This document shows, one piece after another, positions 25,882 through 36,760 of a stretch of 64,000 bases of DNA. Position numbers and translations under genes: made by a program. The number at the start of each line of letters is the position of its first letter. The first letter of the stretch is position 1. Origin of the DNA: Flavobacterium nackdongense (GTDB lineage Bacteria; Bacteroidota; Bacteroidia; Flavobacteriales; Flavobacteriaceae); assembly GCF_004355225.1 (NCBI RefSeq), contig NZ_CP037933.1, positions 2,356,001 to 2,420,000 of the forward strand, in the 5' to 3' direction. The notes under the pieces are model-generated. The model was given only the letters and a program-made list of their open reading frames with translations, was not told where the DNA came from and ran no database searches.

Positions 25882-27075
25882 CTAATATACAAAAGTGCTC
25901 AACAACCCTAGCACTTCTGATATTTCTGCTGCCGAATTGTAACTGTGCAAACAAAATCGTAATCTCTCTTGTCCTTCGGGGACAGTTGGCGACAAAATGG
26001 CTTTGACATCAAAACCTTTTTCCTGAAGTTGACCAGCGATGGATTTTACGTTTTGATTACCCGGAATGATGGCCGATTGAATGGCCGATTTACTTCTGAC
26101 AAATAGTGGTTTCAATCCCAATAGGTTCTTTTCTTGATTGAAATGAACGATATTATCTCTAAGTTGTTCGATGCTTTCTTTTTCTGATTGTAAATGCTGG
26201 TAGGCAATTAAAATCGTGGCAACCGAATGTGGCGAAAGCCCCGTAGTGTAAATAAAACTTCTGGCGAAATTGACGAGATATTCCTTTAATTCCTGATTGC
26301 CCATAATAGCGGAACCGTGACAACCTAATCCTTTTCCGAAAGTCATTATTCGGGCAAAAACTTGGTCTTGCAAACCTAACATTTGAACCAATCCTTCTCC
26401 TCCCGAGACTTCGGGATCGCCAAAAACCCCTAGTGAATGTGCTTCGTCAACCACTAAATAACAATTGTATTTATTAGAAACGGCGATCAATTCTTCCATA
26501 TTCGGACAATCGCCATCCATAGAGAAAACGGATTCGGTTACGATAAAGATGGAAGATGGAAGATGGAAGATGGAAGAGTTTGACCTATTGCTTTTGTTGC
26601 TCTCATTGAAATTAACAATCAATCGTTCTAAATCTTCAAAATCGTTGTGCTTGAATTTATAGGCTTTGGCGTTCGAAAGTTGAATTCCGTCGCGAATAGA
26701 GGCGTGACACAATTCATCGTACAAAATCAAGTCTCCTTTTTGGGGAACAGAACTGAAAAAACCCACATTGGCATCGTAACCTGAATTGAAAATTAAGGCC
26801 GATTCCGTTTGATGAAATTTTGCGATATAGTCTTCCGCTTCTTGATACACTTTGTGATTTCCTGAGATTAATCGAGAACCTGTAGCGCCGTTTTGAATGC
26901 AATTGTTATCCATTAAATACTGGTGCGTTTCCTCAAAAATAGCTTTGTTTTTCGAAAAACCAATGTAATCATTAGACGAAAAATCGATTAAATCATTTGG
27001 TGCAGCTAATTTTCGCAAAGCGTTGTTATGCTTACGGGTTTCAAGTTTAGCGGTGAGATTTTTTGGAAACTTCAT
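25882..27075 (-). CDS. bioF: 8-amino-7-oxononanoate synthase (KAPA synthase)
   Basis: BioF condenses pimeloyl-ACP/CoA with alanine to give KAPA, using PLP. The frame opens at 27093, but MKFPKNLTAKLETRK at 27075 is chosen because a -7 box TAACTTTG (27081-27088) lies only 5 bases upstream. Family marks are IDFSSNDYIGFS, GATGSRLISGNH, SALIFNSGYDANVG, DELCHASIRDGIQLS, VTESVFSMDGD, VVDEAHSLGVFG and the PLP lysine in MTFGKGLGCHG. Two stretches look repeat-derived: DPEVSGG after GVFG is encoded by a TCCCGA/TCGGGA hairpin (26401-26416), and the Ser/Phe/Leu-rich stretch SSIFHLPSSIF is encoded by GGAAGAT heptamers (26546-26578). Both keep frame. It is first in the operon; its stop codon touches the GxxExxY unit. 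Confidence 0.94.
   Translation of the reverse strand: MKFPKNLTAKLETRKHNNALRKLAAPNDLIDFSSNDYIGFSKNKAIFEETHQYLMDNNCIQNGATGSRLISGNHKVYQEAEDYIAKFHQTESALIFNSGYDANVGFFSSVPQKGDLILYDELCHASIRDGIQLSNAKAYKFKHNDFEDLERLIVNFNESNKSNRSNSSIFHLPSSIFIVTESVFSMDGDCPNMEELIAVSNKYNCYLVVDEAHSLGVFGDPEVSGGEGLVQMLGLQDQVFARIMTFGKGLGCHGSAIMGNQELKEYLVNFARSFIYTTGLSPHSVATILIAYQHLQSEKESIEQLRDNIVHFNQEKNLLGLKPLFVRSKSAIQSAIIPGNQNVKSIAGQLQEKGFDVKAILSPTVPEGQERLRFCLHSYNSAAEISEVLGLLSTFVY
26401..26416. repeat. 16-nt TCCCGA-TCGGGA hairpin inside bioF
   Basis: TCCCGAGACTTCGGGA within the coding sequence. Near-identical hairpins stand in two spacers of this window (42449-42464 and 51613-51628). In frame it encodes part of GDPEVSGGEG, where BioF proteins normally have a short turn after GVFG. 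Confidence 0.7.
26546..26578. repeat. Heptamer repeat inside bioF
   Basis: Four tandem copies of AAGATGG followed by AAGAG. A 27-base part of it recurs exactly in the atpD-atpC spacer (30268-30294). It is read in frame on the minus strand as SSIFHLPSSIF just before IVTESVFSMDGD. Confidence 0.8.
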
Positions 27076-27080
27076 AAGGG

Positions 27081-27088
27081 CAAAGTTA
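27081..27088 (-). promoter_or_regulatory. -7 box of the biotin operon
   Basis: The minus strand reads TAACTTTG, then five bases, then the bioF ATG. With a start site a few bases past the -7 box, the mRNA would have almost no leader. No clear -33 TTG is seen. Confidence 0.5.
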
Positions 27089-27137
27089 GACAAAAAAAAA
27101 TCCGAATAGAAAATCGATTATTAGCTTAAGTATAAAA

Positions 27138-29639
27138 TTATTCTTTTAGAATTTTTATTGTATTTACTTTCTCTTTATCACTAACTTTTAAAAAATAAAC
27201 TCCCTTGGTTAGGCTATGAATATTGATAACAGATTCGTCTTTTGAAAGTACTTTTTTAAAAACTGTTTTCCCATTGACATCAAAACCATCAATGGTTAAA
27301 ACATCATTAAAATTATTATTTCTTCCAATATGAAGATCCCCTTTTGTGGGATTTGGATAGATAATCAAATTATTCAATGGTGTCGATTTATTTTCATTGA
27401 TGGCTAACGATTGATTTTGATAGTATTGCAAAGCATTTGTTGCGTAAGCTAATGGTGCGTTCCAATTGATGGTGACTTCATTAGTGGAATAGGAACACCA
27501 AGTATCTGAATATTTTCCGGCTTTTGTAGTACTTGCATAGGCGCAACCGTCTGCATTATTTGAGTTCTGAGGCCCTCCAACTAACATGCCCGGCACTGGC
27601 AATGCAATACCATCAGCTTCAGAAATTCGATGATGTGGTTTTAGTGGAGAACTTTCTCCGAAACCAGTTACAAAACTAATTCCAACCGCATTTCTTCCCA
27701 ATAAATAATCCATAGCTTTATAGGCTGCATTCAAATATGAACTGTCATTGGTCGCTTTGTAAGCACTTAATAAAACAACTATTTGATTGGCTGCCATCCC
27801 GTTGCTTCCCCAATTATAGTCATAATTGTCCATCGTGGTTTCGACTACATTGTTGGCAACATTATTTTTTAATGTATTTGCAATTGCCGTTAACTTATTT
27901 AACACTTGAGTTGTATTTAATTGCACAACATTGGGGTTGGTTAGGTTATTTGCAATGGACAATATCCCTAAAGTACTTGTACTCTGCCAACTAGGAACGC
28001 CTTGATTGGTGAGATAAAAATAATTTACATCGTTGTTATATTGGGCTTCTCCCGTACTAATAAATAATTCGACTGCCGCCCATTGGAACTCATCATTTAC
28101 ATTATTATCTTCATACGCTCCTGTTGAAACACCACTAGGATTTGCAGTAAAATACATAGACGGGTTGTTTTTTGCCCAAGTATAGGCTTCTTTCGCTGCC
28201 GCTAGTAAAGTTGCGCTATAGCCCGGCTTCTGCGTATTATAATCGGAAAAAATTCTAGAAGCTATAGCCATTACTGCCGCAAAATTTAGTGCTGCGGAGG
28301 TCGATCTTCCAATAACATAACGTTGCAAATTATAATTGGCTGGCATTATCACTCCTTCAAAACCTAATCCTGACAATTTGTGGTAGACAGATCCGTCACC
28401 ACCATCGGACACTCTATTTTGCATGGTCAGCATCCAATCTAAATTCCAAATCGCTTCATCAAGAATATCAGGTAAATTATTTGTAGATTCTGGAATATTT
28501 AAATTTTTGGTTATAAAATGAGATTTATAATTTTCAAATGCTGCTAGCAAAGTATAGGTACTAATACCACTATTCACAATATATTTATTCAAATCACCAG
28601 CATCATACCATCCTTTGGGTGATGCAATAGTTGTATTTGTTGGTCGATTTGGTGTAGCGGCTGATGAATGCACTTTTACCAAATCATCTGGCGTTCCCGA
28701 ACTTCTTGCCCAGGCACCGCCGTTGGTGGGTGTGATTTCGGATGAAGCTCTGTTATAATAAAAATAGCGTATCGAAGCATTGGATAATTCTTCAAGAGGA
28801 TTGTCGGCAATGGTTATTGTCATCTCGGACTGATCTGTTTTAACGGTATATGTACCATTTGTGCCAATTGAAGATAAATCTATTTTTGCACCATTCAAAT
28901 CTGCGTCAGACCAATAGGAGCTTGACGGCGACACTCCAGATAAAATGACTACATTACTACTATTGAATACTTTATAATTTTGTGGTCCGAAGGCGGTAGT
29001 AGATAGTAAATTTACCGCTTTATCTCTATTTTTGAAATAACCTACTTGATTCGCGCGTATAAAAATTGGGGGAGCAATAACCTCTAAGGGCTGACCAAAT
29101 GAAATCCAATCGATGTCAATGGTTCCATTGTACTTTCCTGTAGCATCATTTACAAAAAATATTATATTTTTTATTGTAGTATTGTTAACCGTGCAAGGTG
29201 CAGCCGCACTAGTACAAGGGCTACCTCCATATCCACCATCCTGAAATTTTCCAGTGTAAAGTATCTCAAAAATTTGATATGTTGTAGTCAAACTGATGGA
29301 CGAGGCGTTTCTATTGGTTACAAAACCTGCTCTGTCTTGCAAATCGATACGTAAACTAGCACCACCTGTTCCTTTAACTTTAATATAAAGTTTGTTATTA
29401 CCTGATATATTGATATCCTTCAAAGCCCCGTTATCGTGAATACCATAGCTTATCGCGGCATAAGCACCCGCGGTTCCATTGCCTACTATTCGCAAATTTT
29501 CGCTTACCAAACTAGTACTATAAGCAGCAGAAGGGTATGCTGTATTGTTGATTCCTTGATTAAAGTTATCACTATACACAATCTGACTTGCCACAAAATT
29601 GATTTGAGAAAAAAGCAATAAGACTAAAATTTTCTTCAT
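27138..29639 (-). CDS. Secreted GH9 endoglucanase with T9SS type A signal
   Basis: Predicted beta-glucanase (cellulase or related) exported by Sec and T9SS. The order is: signal peptide (MKKILVLLLFSQINFVASQ); a beta-sandwich, CBM-like domain about 20-190 (VYSDNFNQGINN to IDIDWISFGQ); a CelD_N-type Ig domain about 192-280 (FIRANQVGYFKNRDKAVNLL); a GH9 catalytic domain about 285-740 with GWYDAGDLNKY (catalytic Asp pair), a HHRISEADG segment and NEVTINWNAPL (proton-donor Glu); and a type A T9SS C-terminus from about 755 (LIIYPNPTKGDLHI, GVYFLKVSDKEKV). At 833 residues it is a typical multidomain GH9 enzyme. It stands alone between bioF and atpC, with no polysaccharide-utilisation genes beside it. 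The substrate is not determined by sequence alone; beta-1,4-glucan is likeliest. Confidence 0.92.
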   Translation of the reverse strand: MKKILVLLLFSQINFVASQIVYSDNFNQGINNTAYPSAAYSTSLVSENLRIVGNGTAGAYAAISYGIHDNGALKDINISGNNKLYIKVKGTGGASLRIDLQDRAGFVTNRNASSISLTTTYQIFEILYTGKFQDGGYGGSPCTSAAAPCTVNNTTIKNIIFFVNDATGKYNGTIDIDWISFGQPLEVIAPPIFIRANQVGYFKNRDKAVNLLSTTAFGPQNYKVFNSSNVVILSGVSPSSSYWSDADLNGAKIDLSSIGTNGTYTVKTDQSEMTITIADNPLEELSNASIRYFYYNRASSEITPTNGGAWARSSGTPDDLVKVHSSAATPNRPTNTTIASPKGWYDAGDLNKYIVNSGISTYTLLAAFENYKSHFITKNLNIPESTNNLPDILDEAIWNLDWMLTMQNRVSDGGDGSVYHKLSGLGFEGVIMPANYNLQRYVIGRSTSAALNFAAVMAIASRIFSDYNTQKPGYSATLLAAAKEAYTWAKNNPSMYFTANPSGVSTGAYEDNNVNDEFQWAAVELFISTGEAQYNNDVNYFYLTNQGVPSWQSTSTLGILSIANNLTNPNVVQLNTTQVLNKLTAIANTLKNNVANNVVETTMDNYDYNWGSNGMAANQIVVLLSAYKATNDSSYLNAAYKAMDYLLGRNAVGISFVTGFGESSPLKPHHRISEADGIALPVPGMLVGGPQNSNNADGCAYASTTKAGKYSDTWCSYSTNEVTINWNAPLAYATNALQYYQNQSLAINENKSTPLNNLIIYPNPTKGDLHIGRNNNFNDVLTIDGFDVNGKTVFKKVLSKDESVINIHSLTKGVYFLKVSDKEKVNTIKILKE

Positions 29640-29968
29640 TTTTTGCTGATTTATAGAATATTAAAAATAACACCTCCAAATTTATATAAACAAAATGTTA
29701 GTTTTTAATACTTAAAATTCATTTTATGATTCATTATTTACTTTCAATTAATATAAAATTCACAGAAGCATAATGAATTAATTTTACCCAAATCTTTAAT
29801 ACAATTAAACATTTATATTATTAAGTCAGCGTTTACAATAATTAAAAGTACATCGCCAAGATATTTATCTAAGCTCTTAGCAAAACAATCCGCTTTTAAA
29901 GTTTTTAATAAAAAACAAAAAAGCCAAACATCACTGCTTGGCTTTTAGTTCTTTATATTCAAATTGTC
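29640..29968. other. Spacer between the GH9 gene and atpC
   Basis: The 329-base spacer is very AT-rich. It holds a -7-like TAAATTTG on the minus strand at 29677-29684, 37 bases before the GH9 start, and the atpC terminator (29919-29946). Nothing else is recognisable. Confidence 0.5.
29919..29946 (-). terminator. Terminator of atpDC
   Basis: AAAAGCCAA (29919-29927) pairs with TTGGCTTTT (29938-29946). On the minus strand the stem is followed by TTGTTTTTTATT, a classic intrinsic terminator just after the atpC stop. Confidence 0.85.
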
Positions 29969-30253
29969 TTAGTCGGCTAAAACAATAACTTTATTGTCTT
30001 TCATTTCGATAGTTCCAGAATTGATCGCTAATGTGTAGTTCTGATCGTTTACTTTAGTGAACAATGCTTCGGTTGCTTCGTCGGTAAAACTGAAACTTGA
30101 AGCTGCAATTTTCACCAATCCTTTTTGAAGTAATGAAACTATTGGAGCGTGGTTATTCAACATTTGAAAATACCCATCGACTCCGGGAAGTGAAATGGAA
30201 GTGATTTCGCCTGAAAATAATTTTGCTTCTGGGGATACTATTTCTAATAACAT
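29969..30253 (-). CDS. atpC: F1Fo ATP synthase epsilon subunit (short form)
   Basis: Epsilon sits on the central stalk of ATP synthase and couples F1 to Fo. The 94-residue product matches only the N-terminal beta-barrel domain (MLLEIVSPEAKLFSGEITSI, LPGVDGYFQMLNNHAPIVSL, LAINSGTIEMKDNKVIVLAD). The C-terminal two-helix regulatory arm, present in the ~135-residue enterobacterial form, is absent; short forms are usual in Bacteroidota, so this is not a truncation. It follows atpD by 84 bases of heptamer repeats and ends before a strong terminator. Confidence 0.95.
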   Translation of the reverse strand: MLLEIVSPEAKLFSGEITSISLPGVDGYFQMLNNHAPIVSLLQKGLVKIAASSFSFTDEATEALFTKVNDQNYTLAINSGTIEMKDNKVIVLAD

Positions 30254-30267
30254 ATTTTATAGAGTTA

Positions 30268-30331
30268 GAAGATGGAAGATGGAAGATGGAAGAGAAGCAT
30301 CTTACTTCTAACTTCTAACTTCTGACTTCCA
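30268..30331. repeat. Heptamer repeat block between atpD and atpC
   Basis: GAAGATG-type heptamers (30268-30294) are followed by ACTTCTA-type heptamers (30302-30331) in roughly opposite sense, so the transcript may pair with itself between the two cistrons. The first half repeats 27 bases of the bioF insertion at 26546-26578. Confidence 0.75.
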
Positions 30332-30337
30332 ACTTAA

Positions 30338-31852
<1,515 letters not shown>

Positions 31853-31931
31853 TTATGTATTTATTAAATAGCTATTCTGATTTATGAAGTACACTTAGCT
31901 GTAACTATTGGCTAAATGCTTTTTCAGTGCG

Positions 31932-31962
31932 CAAAGGTAATTTTTTAAAATATAAAAATCAA
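31932..31962 (-). promoter_or_regulatory. Promoter of atpDC
   Basis: On the minus strand TTG (31962-31960), a 20-base spacer and TACCTTTG (31939-31932) match the flavobacterial TTG-N(17-23)-TAnnTTTG promoter. It lies 82 bases upstream of the atpD ATG. Confidence 0.7.
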
Positions 31963-32046
31963 TACTTTTTTTATAAAAAAACTATAGCTTTCATTTAAGT
32001 ATATAAAAGCGCCGCAAAAAAGGATGAAAAAGTCTATAAACCAAAA

Positions 32047-32071
32047 AACCACCACTTTAAGAGTGATGGTT
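32047..32071 (-). terminator. Terminator of the SGNH lipoprotein gene
   Basis: AACCACCACT (32047-32056) and AGTGATGGTT (32062-32071) form a 10-bp stem with one mismatch. On the minus strand it is followed by TTTTGG, 26 bases past the stop codon. Confidence 0.6.
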
Positions 32072-32096
32072 TGTATCATTAGCAATTGAATTCTAA

Positions 32097-33623
32097 TTAA
32101 AGCGTCTTCGGAAACAATATTCTATAATTACCTAGATCGACACCTTTTAAATTCGATCCGTAAGTTTTATTTATGGATTTAATAAATTCATTTGCAATTA
32201 AGGCATACCCTCTAGGAGACGGATGAACCCCATCGGTTGAAAACCCTCCACCTGTAATAAAGGCTCCAGTAACGGTGAAGCCATTTCCAGAAATTCCAGT
32301 ACTAGACACTTGCGACATCAAGGCATTGGTATCTACAAAAGCCAATCCTTTGGCGGTGGCTACCGCTTTAATTTTAGCATTATAGGCATCTGTTGCAGTT
32401 TTTACTAATGCCGTTTCTCCCGCGCTTAAAATCGCTTTATCTTCCATTGGATAAGTGACACCGATGGTATTATTGTTTGGCGGAAATCCTGGCTGCGTAG
32501 TTCCAATTGTGCCTGCTGAACTCAATACTACATAATCCCTAGTTGCTGCTGCTGCACTAGCGTGACGTGCTTTTCCATACAAAGTACCTAAAAAACCAGC
32601 TGTAGCTGCTGGAAAATTAAACGGAGGCCCTTGTAAAGCTGCTGTAAATAAAGGTGTTGCATCATAGGATAGCATATCGTCTGCAATGAGAAGTGGATTA
32701 GTTGAACTTACAGTTAGTGTTTGGAAACGTGCTGGTTGATTAGCTGATGCCAAAATAGCATTTAAACCACCCCATAATTGATTCAAAGATGCAACCTGAG
32801 TAGCATTTAATGGAACAGGATTTGTTGCTACAAAAGTAAAGAATGGCAATGAGTTCACATAAGGAATATTGGCTATGACTCCTTTTGGAGAGACTGCTGT
32901 AATCGTATTGACCAAAGCATCATAAGTGGCATCGAAACCAACTCCTGCTGCTCCAGCTGATGGAGTAATCGGATTGGAACCATCTCCACCTGAAGTTGCA
33001 TACCCCAAAACATCATTATTCCCTATCCAAAGTGAAAAGAAGGTTGGCGTTTGAGAAACGGCATAAGCCAAAACAGATGTAGTAGCATTAGGCGCAAAAC
33101 GAACATAGTACGGATTTGCCGTTCCTGTCGAAAGTCCCGCTACACTTCCGTAGCTGGGAGAAAGTAGATGAAAACTTTTGGCTCCTGGCACACCACAATT
33201 GTTATAGGGTCCGCCAGTAACTATCGATGTTAAAATCTCTGTTGATGGAGTTCCTGCTACTGGCACTGGAGCTGCTCCTCCGGTTGAAGCCAATCTTGGA
33301 CCTGCCACAGGTACGCCATTAACTTTGAAACCCCCAATGTTATCGGCCATTAATGGAACTTTGAACTCTCCACCACCAACTGTTGCAAACTGCTGCGCCA
33401 TAATATAGGTATAGGATGATTTTTGCCCATCGATAAATAAAGCATTGTCCGAATATCCGGCAGTTAATGAATTACCTAAGGAAACAAATTTTGAAAAATT
33501 AGCACTTCCGGCAGTTGGCATCATCCCATCGGATGTATTATATACAACAACCTCTTCGTCATTATTATTACATGCTACAAAGGTTGCGGCAACCAATAGT
33601 AACCATTTGAAATTTTTTATCAT
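32097..33623 (-). CDS. SGNH/GDSL-hydrolase lipoprotein
   Basis: Predicted outer-membrane lipoprotein esterase or lipase. The lipobox FVAC places the lipidated Cys at residue 18, and it is followed by NNNDEE, an acidic stretch like those that export lipoproteins to the surface in Bacteroidota. SGNH blocks are visible: FVSLGNSLTAGYSD (block I, catalytic Ser), IGNNDVLGYA (block III Asn) and STDGVHPSPRGYALIANEF (block V Asp-His). It is 508 residues long, with an insert rich in small residues between blocks I and III. It lies 35 bases after a TonB-dependent receptor gene in the same direction, so the two probably form an operon for capturing an esterified or lipid substrate. The substrate is unknown. 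Confidence 0.88.
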   Translation of the reverse strand: MIKNFKWLLLVAATFVACNNNDEEVVVYNTSDGMMPTAGSANFSKFVSLGNSLTAGYSDNALFIDGQKSSYTYIMAQQFATVGGGEFKVPLMADNIGGFKVNGVPVAGPRLASTGGAAPVPVAGTPSTEILTSIVTGGPYNNCGVPGAKSFHLLSPSYGSVAGLSTGTANPYYVRFAPNATTSVLAYAVSQTPTFFSLWIGNNDVLGYATSGGDGSNPITPSAGAAGVGFDATYDALVNTITAVSPKGVIANIPYVNSLPFFTFVATNPVPLNATQVASLNQLWGGLNAILASANQPARFQTLTVSSTNPLLIADDMLSYDATPLFTAALQGPPFNFPAATAGFLGTLYGKARHASAAAATRDYVVLSSAGTIGTTQPGFPPNNNTIGVTYPMEDKAILSAGETALVKTATDAYNAKIKAVATAKGLAFVDTNALMSQVSSTGISGNGFTVTGAFITGGGFSTDGVHPSPRGYALIANEFIKSINKTYGSNLKGVDLGNYRILFPKTL

Positions 33624-33658
33624 AATCTTATATTTTTATTTGTTGTTGACTGATTGAA

Positions 33659-36538
33659 TTACGGATTAATGGTCCAAGAAATGTAATATTGTTGACCAAC
33701 AGCACCCGCTCCCAATACTTGAATATAATCTTTCCCTCCAAGATTGGTGGCACCTAGTTTTACTACAGATTTTAATTTTGGAAGGCCATAGTTTATTTGA
33801 GCATCAAGTACTGTTGCCGATTCGATCATACCGTCAACCATGGTTGATTCCCATAAATATTCAGTATTCCATCTAACACTAGCGTTAAATCCGAAGTTTT
33901 TGAATAATTTTTCATTTCCAATAGAGGCTCTAATTTTATGCTTTGGTGTGTTGAAACCAGCTTCGAAGCCAGGATCTTTGGCTTGATCAAAATCAAATTG
34001 TGCGTAGTTATAATTAATTCCGAAATCATAATACCCAAACATTCTTTTAGAAAGACCGATTCCAAAGCCTAAAGATTGGATTTTTAAATCCGTATTGGTA
34101 TACAACTGAAAGGCTCTTATATTGCCATTTCCTAGAGCGTGTAGTGTCTGAACCGCGGGATTGCTCGCGTAAGGAATTGGATCTGCTGCTCCTTGAGCAA
34201 AATTGAAAGTTTCGCTAACCGTTCCATACAAAGGAGCGACAGAAACAGTATTACCAATAAAATTATTGTAAATATTATAATATCCATTAAGATCAATATT
34301 TACTCCTTCATATTGAGAACGATACCCGAGTTCGAAAGCCTGAACTTCTTCCGGTTTTACATTGCTTACATTAGTTACTCTAAGTAATGCTGCTGCGCCA
34401 GGAGTATTACCAGGATTGGCTGCTATAAAGGCTGCAAATTGATTGACCGATGCTCTAGTGTAGGAATTTAGATAAGCATTTTCACCCGTGATCGTTACAG
34501 ATGAACCTCCAGCGTAAATTTGCCCCACTGCTGGCGAACCATTAGCAACCGGTCTAGTTTCGGTGTATCTCAATAAATTGTCAGGAGCCGAACCTATTAA
34601 TACGGCACTTCCCACGTTGAAACCAATATATTGATCTTGTGTACTTGGGTTTCTAAAACCAGTTTGATAAGATGCTCTAAAATTGTGCTGCTTTTGCGCC
34701 CCACCGGCATAAACTAAGGAAACTCTAGGCGAAAAACTTCCGTCAAAGTTTTGAGATTTATCATAACGAACTGAACCTGTAAATTTCAGACGATCTTCTA
34801 AGTATTTATTTTGAAATTGAGCATATACACCATATTCGTCGTAGTTAATCGGACCATTATCATCGGTATAAATTCTACCATAAGAGTTCAATTGGTATTG
34901 TCGGTAGGATCCCCCAACTTGAATTTCGCCATATTTAATGATGTCTTTAAAATTATAATTGGCATCAGCGTGATATATTCTAGAATTATCTACCAATTTA
35001 GAACCTGTCAGCACATCTGGATCTGCGATAACTTGATTGAAAGCATTTTGAAATGCAGGAGTTCCGGGAAGGAATCGACCCGTATCAGCCACTTGTCTCG
35101 ACAAAATATGAGCGTTTTCAGGCGTTTGACCAGCTAAAGTGGCTTGCACGAACGTTCCAGCATACTGACCAAACCAGGTAGTATTATCTTTCCATTTATT
35201 ATTTACATTAAGTCCTGTAAATTGCATGTCATACGATTTTCCACCGTCTTCAGTAGTGGTATAACCTCTTACAAAAAAGTTTTTACCTTTAACTTCTATT
35301 TTGTGTTGCGACATGTAAAAATTATTCAAATAGTATCGATTTGCCCCTTGATAAACTGCATTTCCAAAACCAAATTTACTTTGCCAAATAACCTCAAGTC
35401 TTTCGTCTCCCAGTGGTCTCAAATGAAAAGAAAAATCCATTTTTGTGTTCCCTGCTTTGTTATCAGTCAAATCCACTTCATTATAACCAGTTCTACTTAC
35501 ATTGTAATTAGGCAACAAATTAACGGCTGCTGCTGGGATTAAACCTCTCTCTGCCAATGCCTGTCCAACCGCTTTGATGTTTGTTGACGCTTCATCACCG
35601 TAGACGTTGATACCATCATAATTCACATCACTTCTTGTAATTCCCTCGCCTTGGCGCGTTTTATCATCATAATTTACAGCAAACCAATCGGTTCCTTGCA
35701 TATAAGTGAAGTTGGCCTTGGCTGCAAAATATTTGTTGAAAGTGTGTGCCATTCGAATACCAAAATCATAAAAACTATTGGTTCCGGCTGCTTCTTGGCT
35801 TGTAGCTCCATATTTCAAATAAGTGGAAATCCCTTGATACGTAAACGGACTTTTACTATTCATAAACATAATCCCATTGAAAGCATTTGCCCCATAAAGA
35901 GCCGAAGAAGCTCCGGGTAATAACTCCACGTTTTGAATATCAATTTCTGATACACCTATTAGATTGCCCAGTACAAAATTTAATAATGGAGAGGAATTAT
36001 CCATTCCGTCCACCAACTGCATAAAACGAGTATTGGCAACTGTGGCAAAACCACGAGTATTGATAGACTTGAAAGTCAAACTACTCGTGTTCATTTGTAC
36101 TTCTTTAAGATTTTCCAAACCATCATAATAACTTGGCGCCGCTGCTTTTCTGATGTCCTTAAGACCCATTCTTTCGATGGTTACCGGAGATTCCATAACC
36201 CTTTCAGGTGCTCTTGATGCCGAAACCACAACTTCGTCTAGAGTTGTCTCAGAATCCACCAGTTTAATTGCAATATTTTGATTGCTGGAAGTAACACTTA
36301 CTTTTTTGGTTTGGTGTCCCACGCTAGTTACTTCGATGGTGAATGGGGGGTTTAGTGCTGTTGTTAATGTAAATTTTCCCTCAGCATCCGTGACCGTTCC
36401 AGCCTTATCACCAACGACTTTTATGTTGACGCCGGGAATGGGTTGATTGTTAGTTTCTGTAACTGTGCCTGTTATCGTATTTTGGGCGAAAGAAATGCCG
36501 CAAAAAAACAATGACAAAATAAGTAAATAGCTTCTCAT
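33659..36538 (-). CDS. TonB-dependent outer-membrane receptor
   Basis: A 959-residue outer-membrane transporter energised by TonB. After the signal peptide (MRSYLLILSLFFCGISFAQ) comes a CarboxypepD-regulatory-like Ig domain, about 20-105 (TITGTVTETNNQPIPGVNIK, GTVTDAEGKFTL), then a plug domain about 120-230 (LDEVVVSASRAPERVMESPV, TRGFATVANTRFMQLVDGMD, LLPGASSALYGANAFNG) and a 22-strand type barrel ending in the aromatic strand GQQYYISWTINP. It is not a SusC of the usual kind, since no SusD gene follows; its partner is the SGNH lipoprotein downstream. This suggests a lipid- or ester-directed uptake pair. No ligand can be named. Confidence 0.92.
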   Translation of the reverse strand: MRSYLLILSLFFCGISFAQNTITGTVTETNNQPIPGVNIKVVGDKAGTVTDAEGKFTLTTALNPPFTIEVTSVGHQTKKVSVTSSNQNIAIKLVDSETTLDEVVVSASRAPERVMESPVTIERMGLKDIRKAAAPSYYDGLENLKEVQMNTSSLTFKSINTRGFATVANTRFMQLVDGMDNSSPLLNFVLGNLIGVSEIDIQNVELLPGASSALYGANAFNGIMFMNSKSPFTYQGISTYLKYGATSQEAAGTNSFYDFGIRMAHTFNKYFAAKANFTYMQGTDWFAVNYDDKTRQGEGITRSDVNYDGINVYGDEASTNIKAVGQALAERGLIPAAAVNLLPNYNVSRTGYNEVDLTDNKAGNTKMDFSFHLRPLGDERLEVIWQSKFGFGNAVYQGANRYYLNNFYMSQHKIEVKGKNFFVRGYTTTEDGGKSYDMQFTGLNVNNKWKDNTTWFGQYAGTFVQATLAGQTPENAHILSRQVADTGRFLPGTPAFQNAFNQVIADPDVLTGSKLVDNSRIYHADANYNFKDIIKYGEIQVGGSYRQYQLNSYGRIYTDDNGPINYDEYGVYAQFQNKYLEDRLKFTGSVRYDKSQNFDGSFSPRVSLVYAGGAQKQHNFRASYQTGFRNPSTQDQYIGFNVGSAVLIGSAPDNLLRYTETRPVANGSPAVGQIYAGGSSVTITGENAYLNSYTRASVNQFAAFIAANPGNTPGAAALLRVTNVSNVKPEEVQAFELGYRSQYEGVNIDLNGYYNIYNNFIGNTVSVAPLYGTVSETFNFAQGAADPIPYASNPAVQTLHALGNGNIRAFQLYTNTDLKIQSLGFGIGLSKRMFGYYDFGINYNYAQFDFDQAKDPGFEAGFNTPKHKIRASIGNEKLFKNFGFNASVRWNTEYLWESTMVDGMIESATVLDAQINYGLPKLKSVVKLGATNLGGKDYIQVLGAGAVGQQYYISWTINP

Positions 36539-36760
36539 TTGTTTGAATTTTGTTAGTTAATGCGTCCAAAGTACAAATATTTTTGATATTATTAAAAAAA
36601 CAGCAAATATTTTTAATAATATATAATTCCACTATAATTAGCAATTTTAAAAACCATTAAATTAATTTCGCTTTTTAAGTTAAAATAATGCGATTTATTA
36701 TGCACGCATACAATAATAGATTTTGAAATTGGTGGATTCTTAAAAAAACAAGGCCAAAAA

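Noticed and set aside
29969..30253. Calling atpC truncated because it lacks the C-terminal arm
   Set aside because: Short epsilon subunits are usual in this phylum, and the stop is followed by a good terminator.
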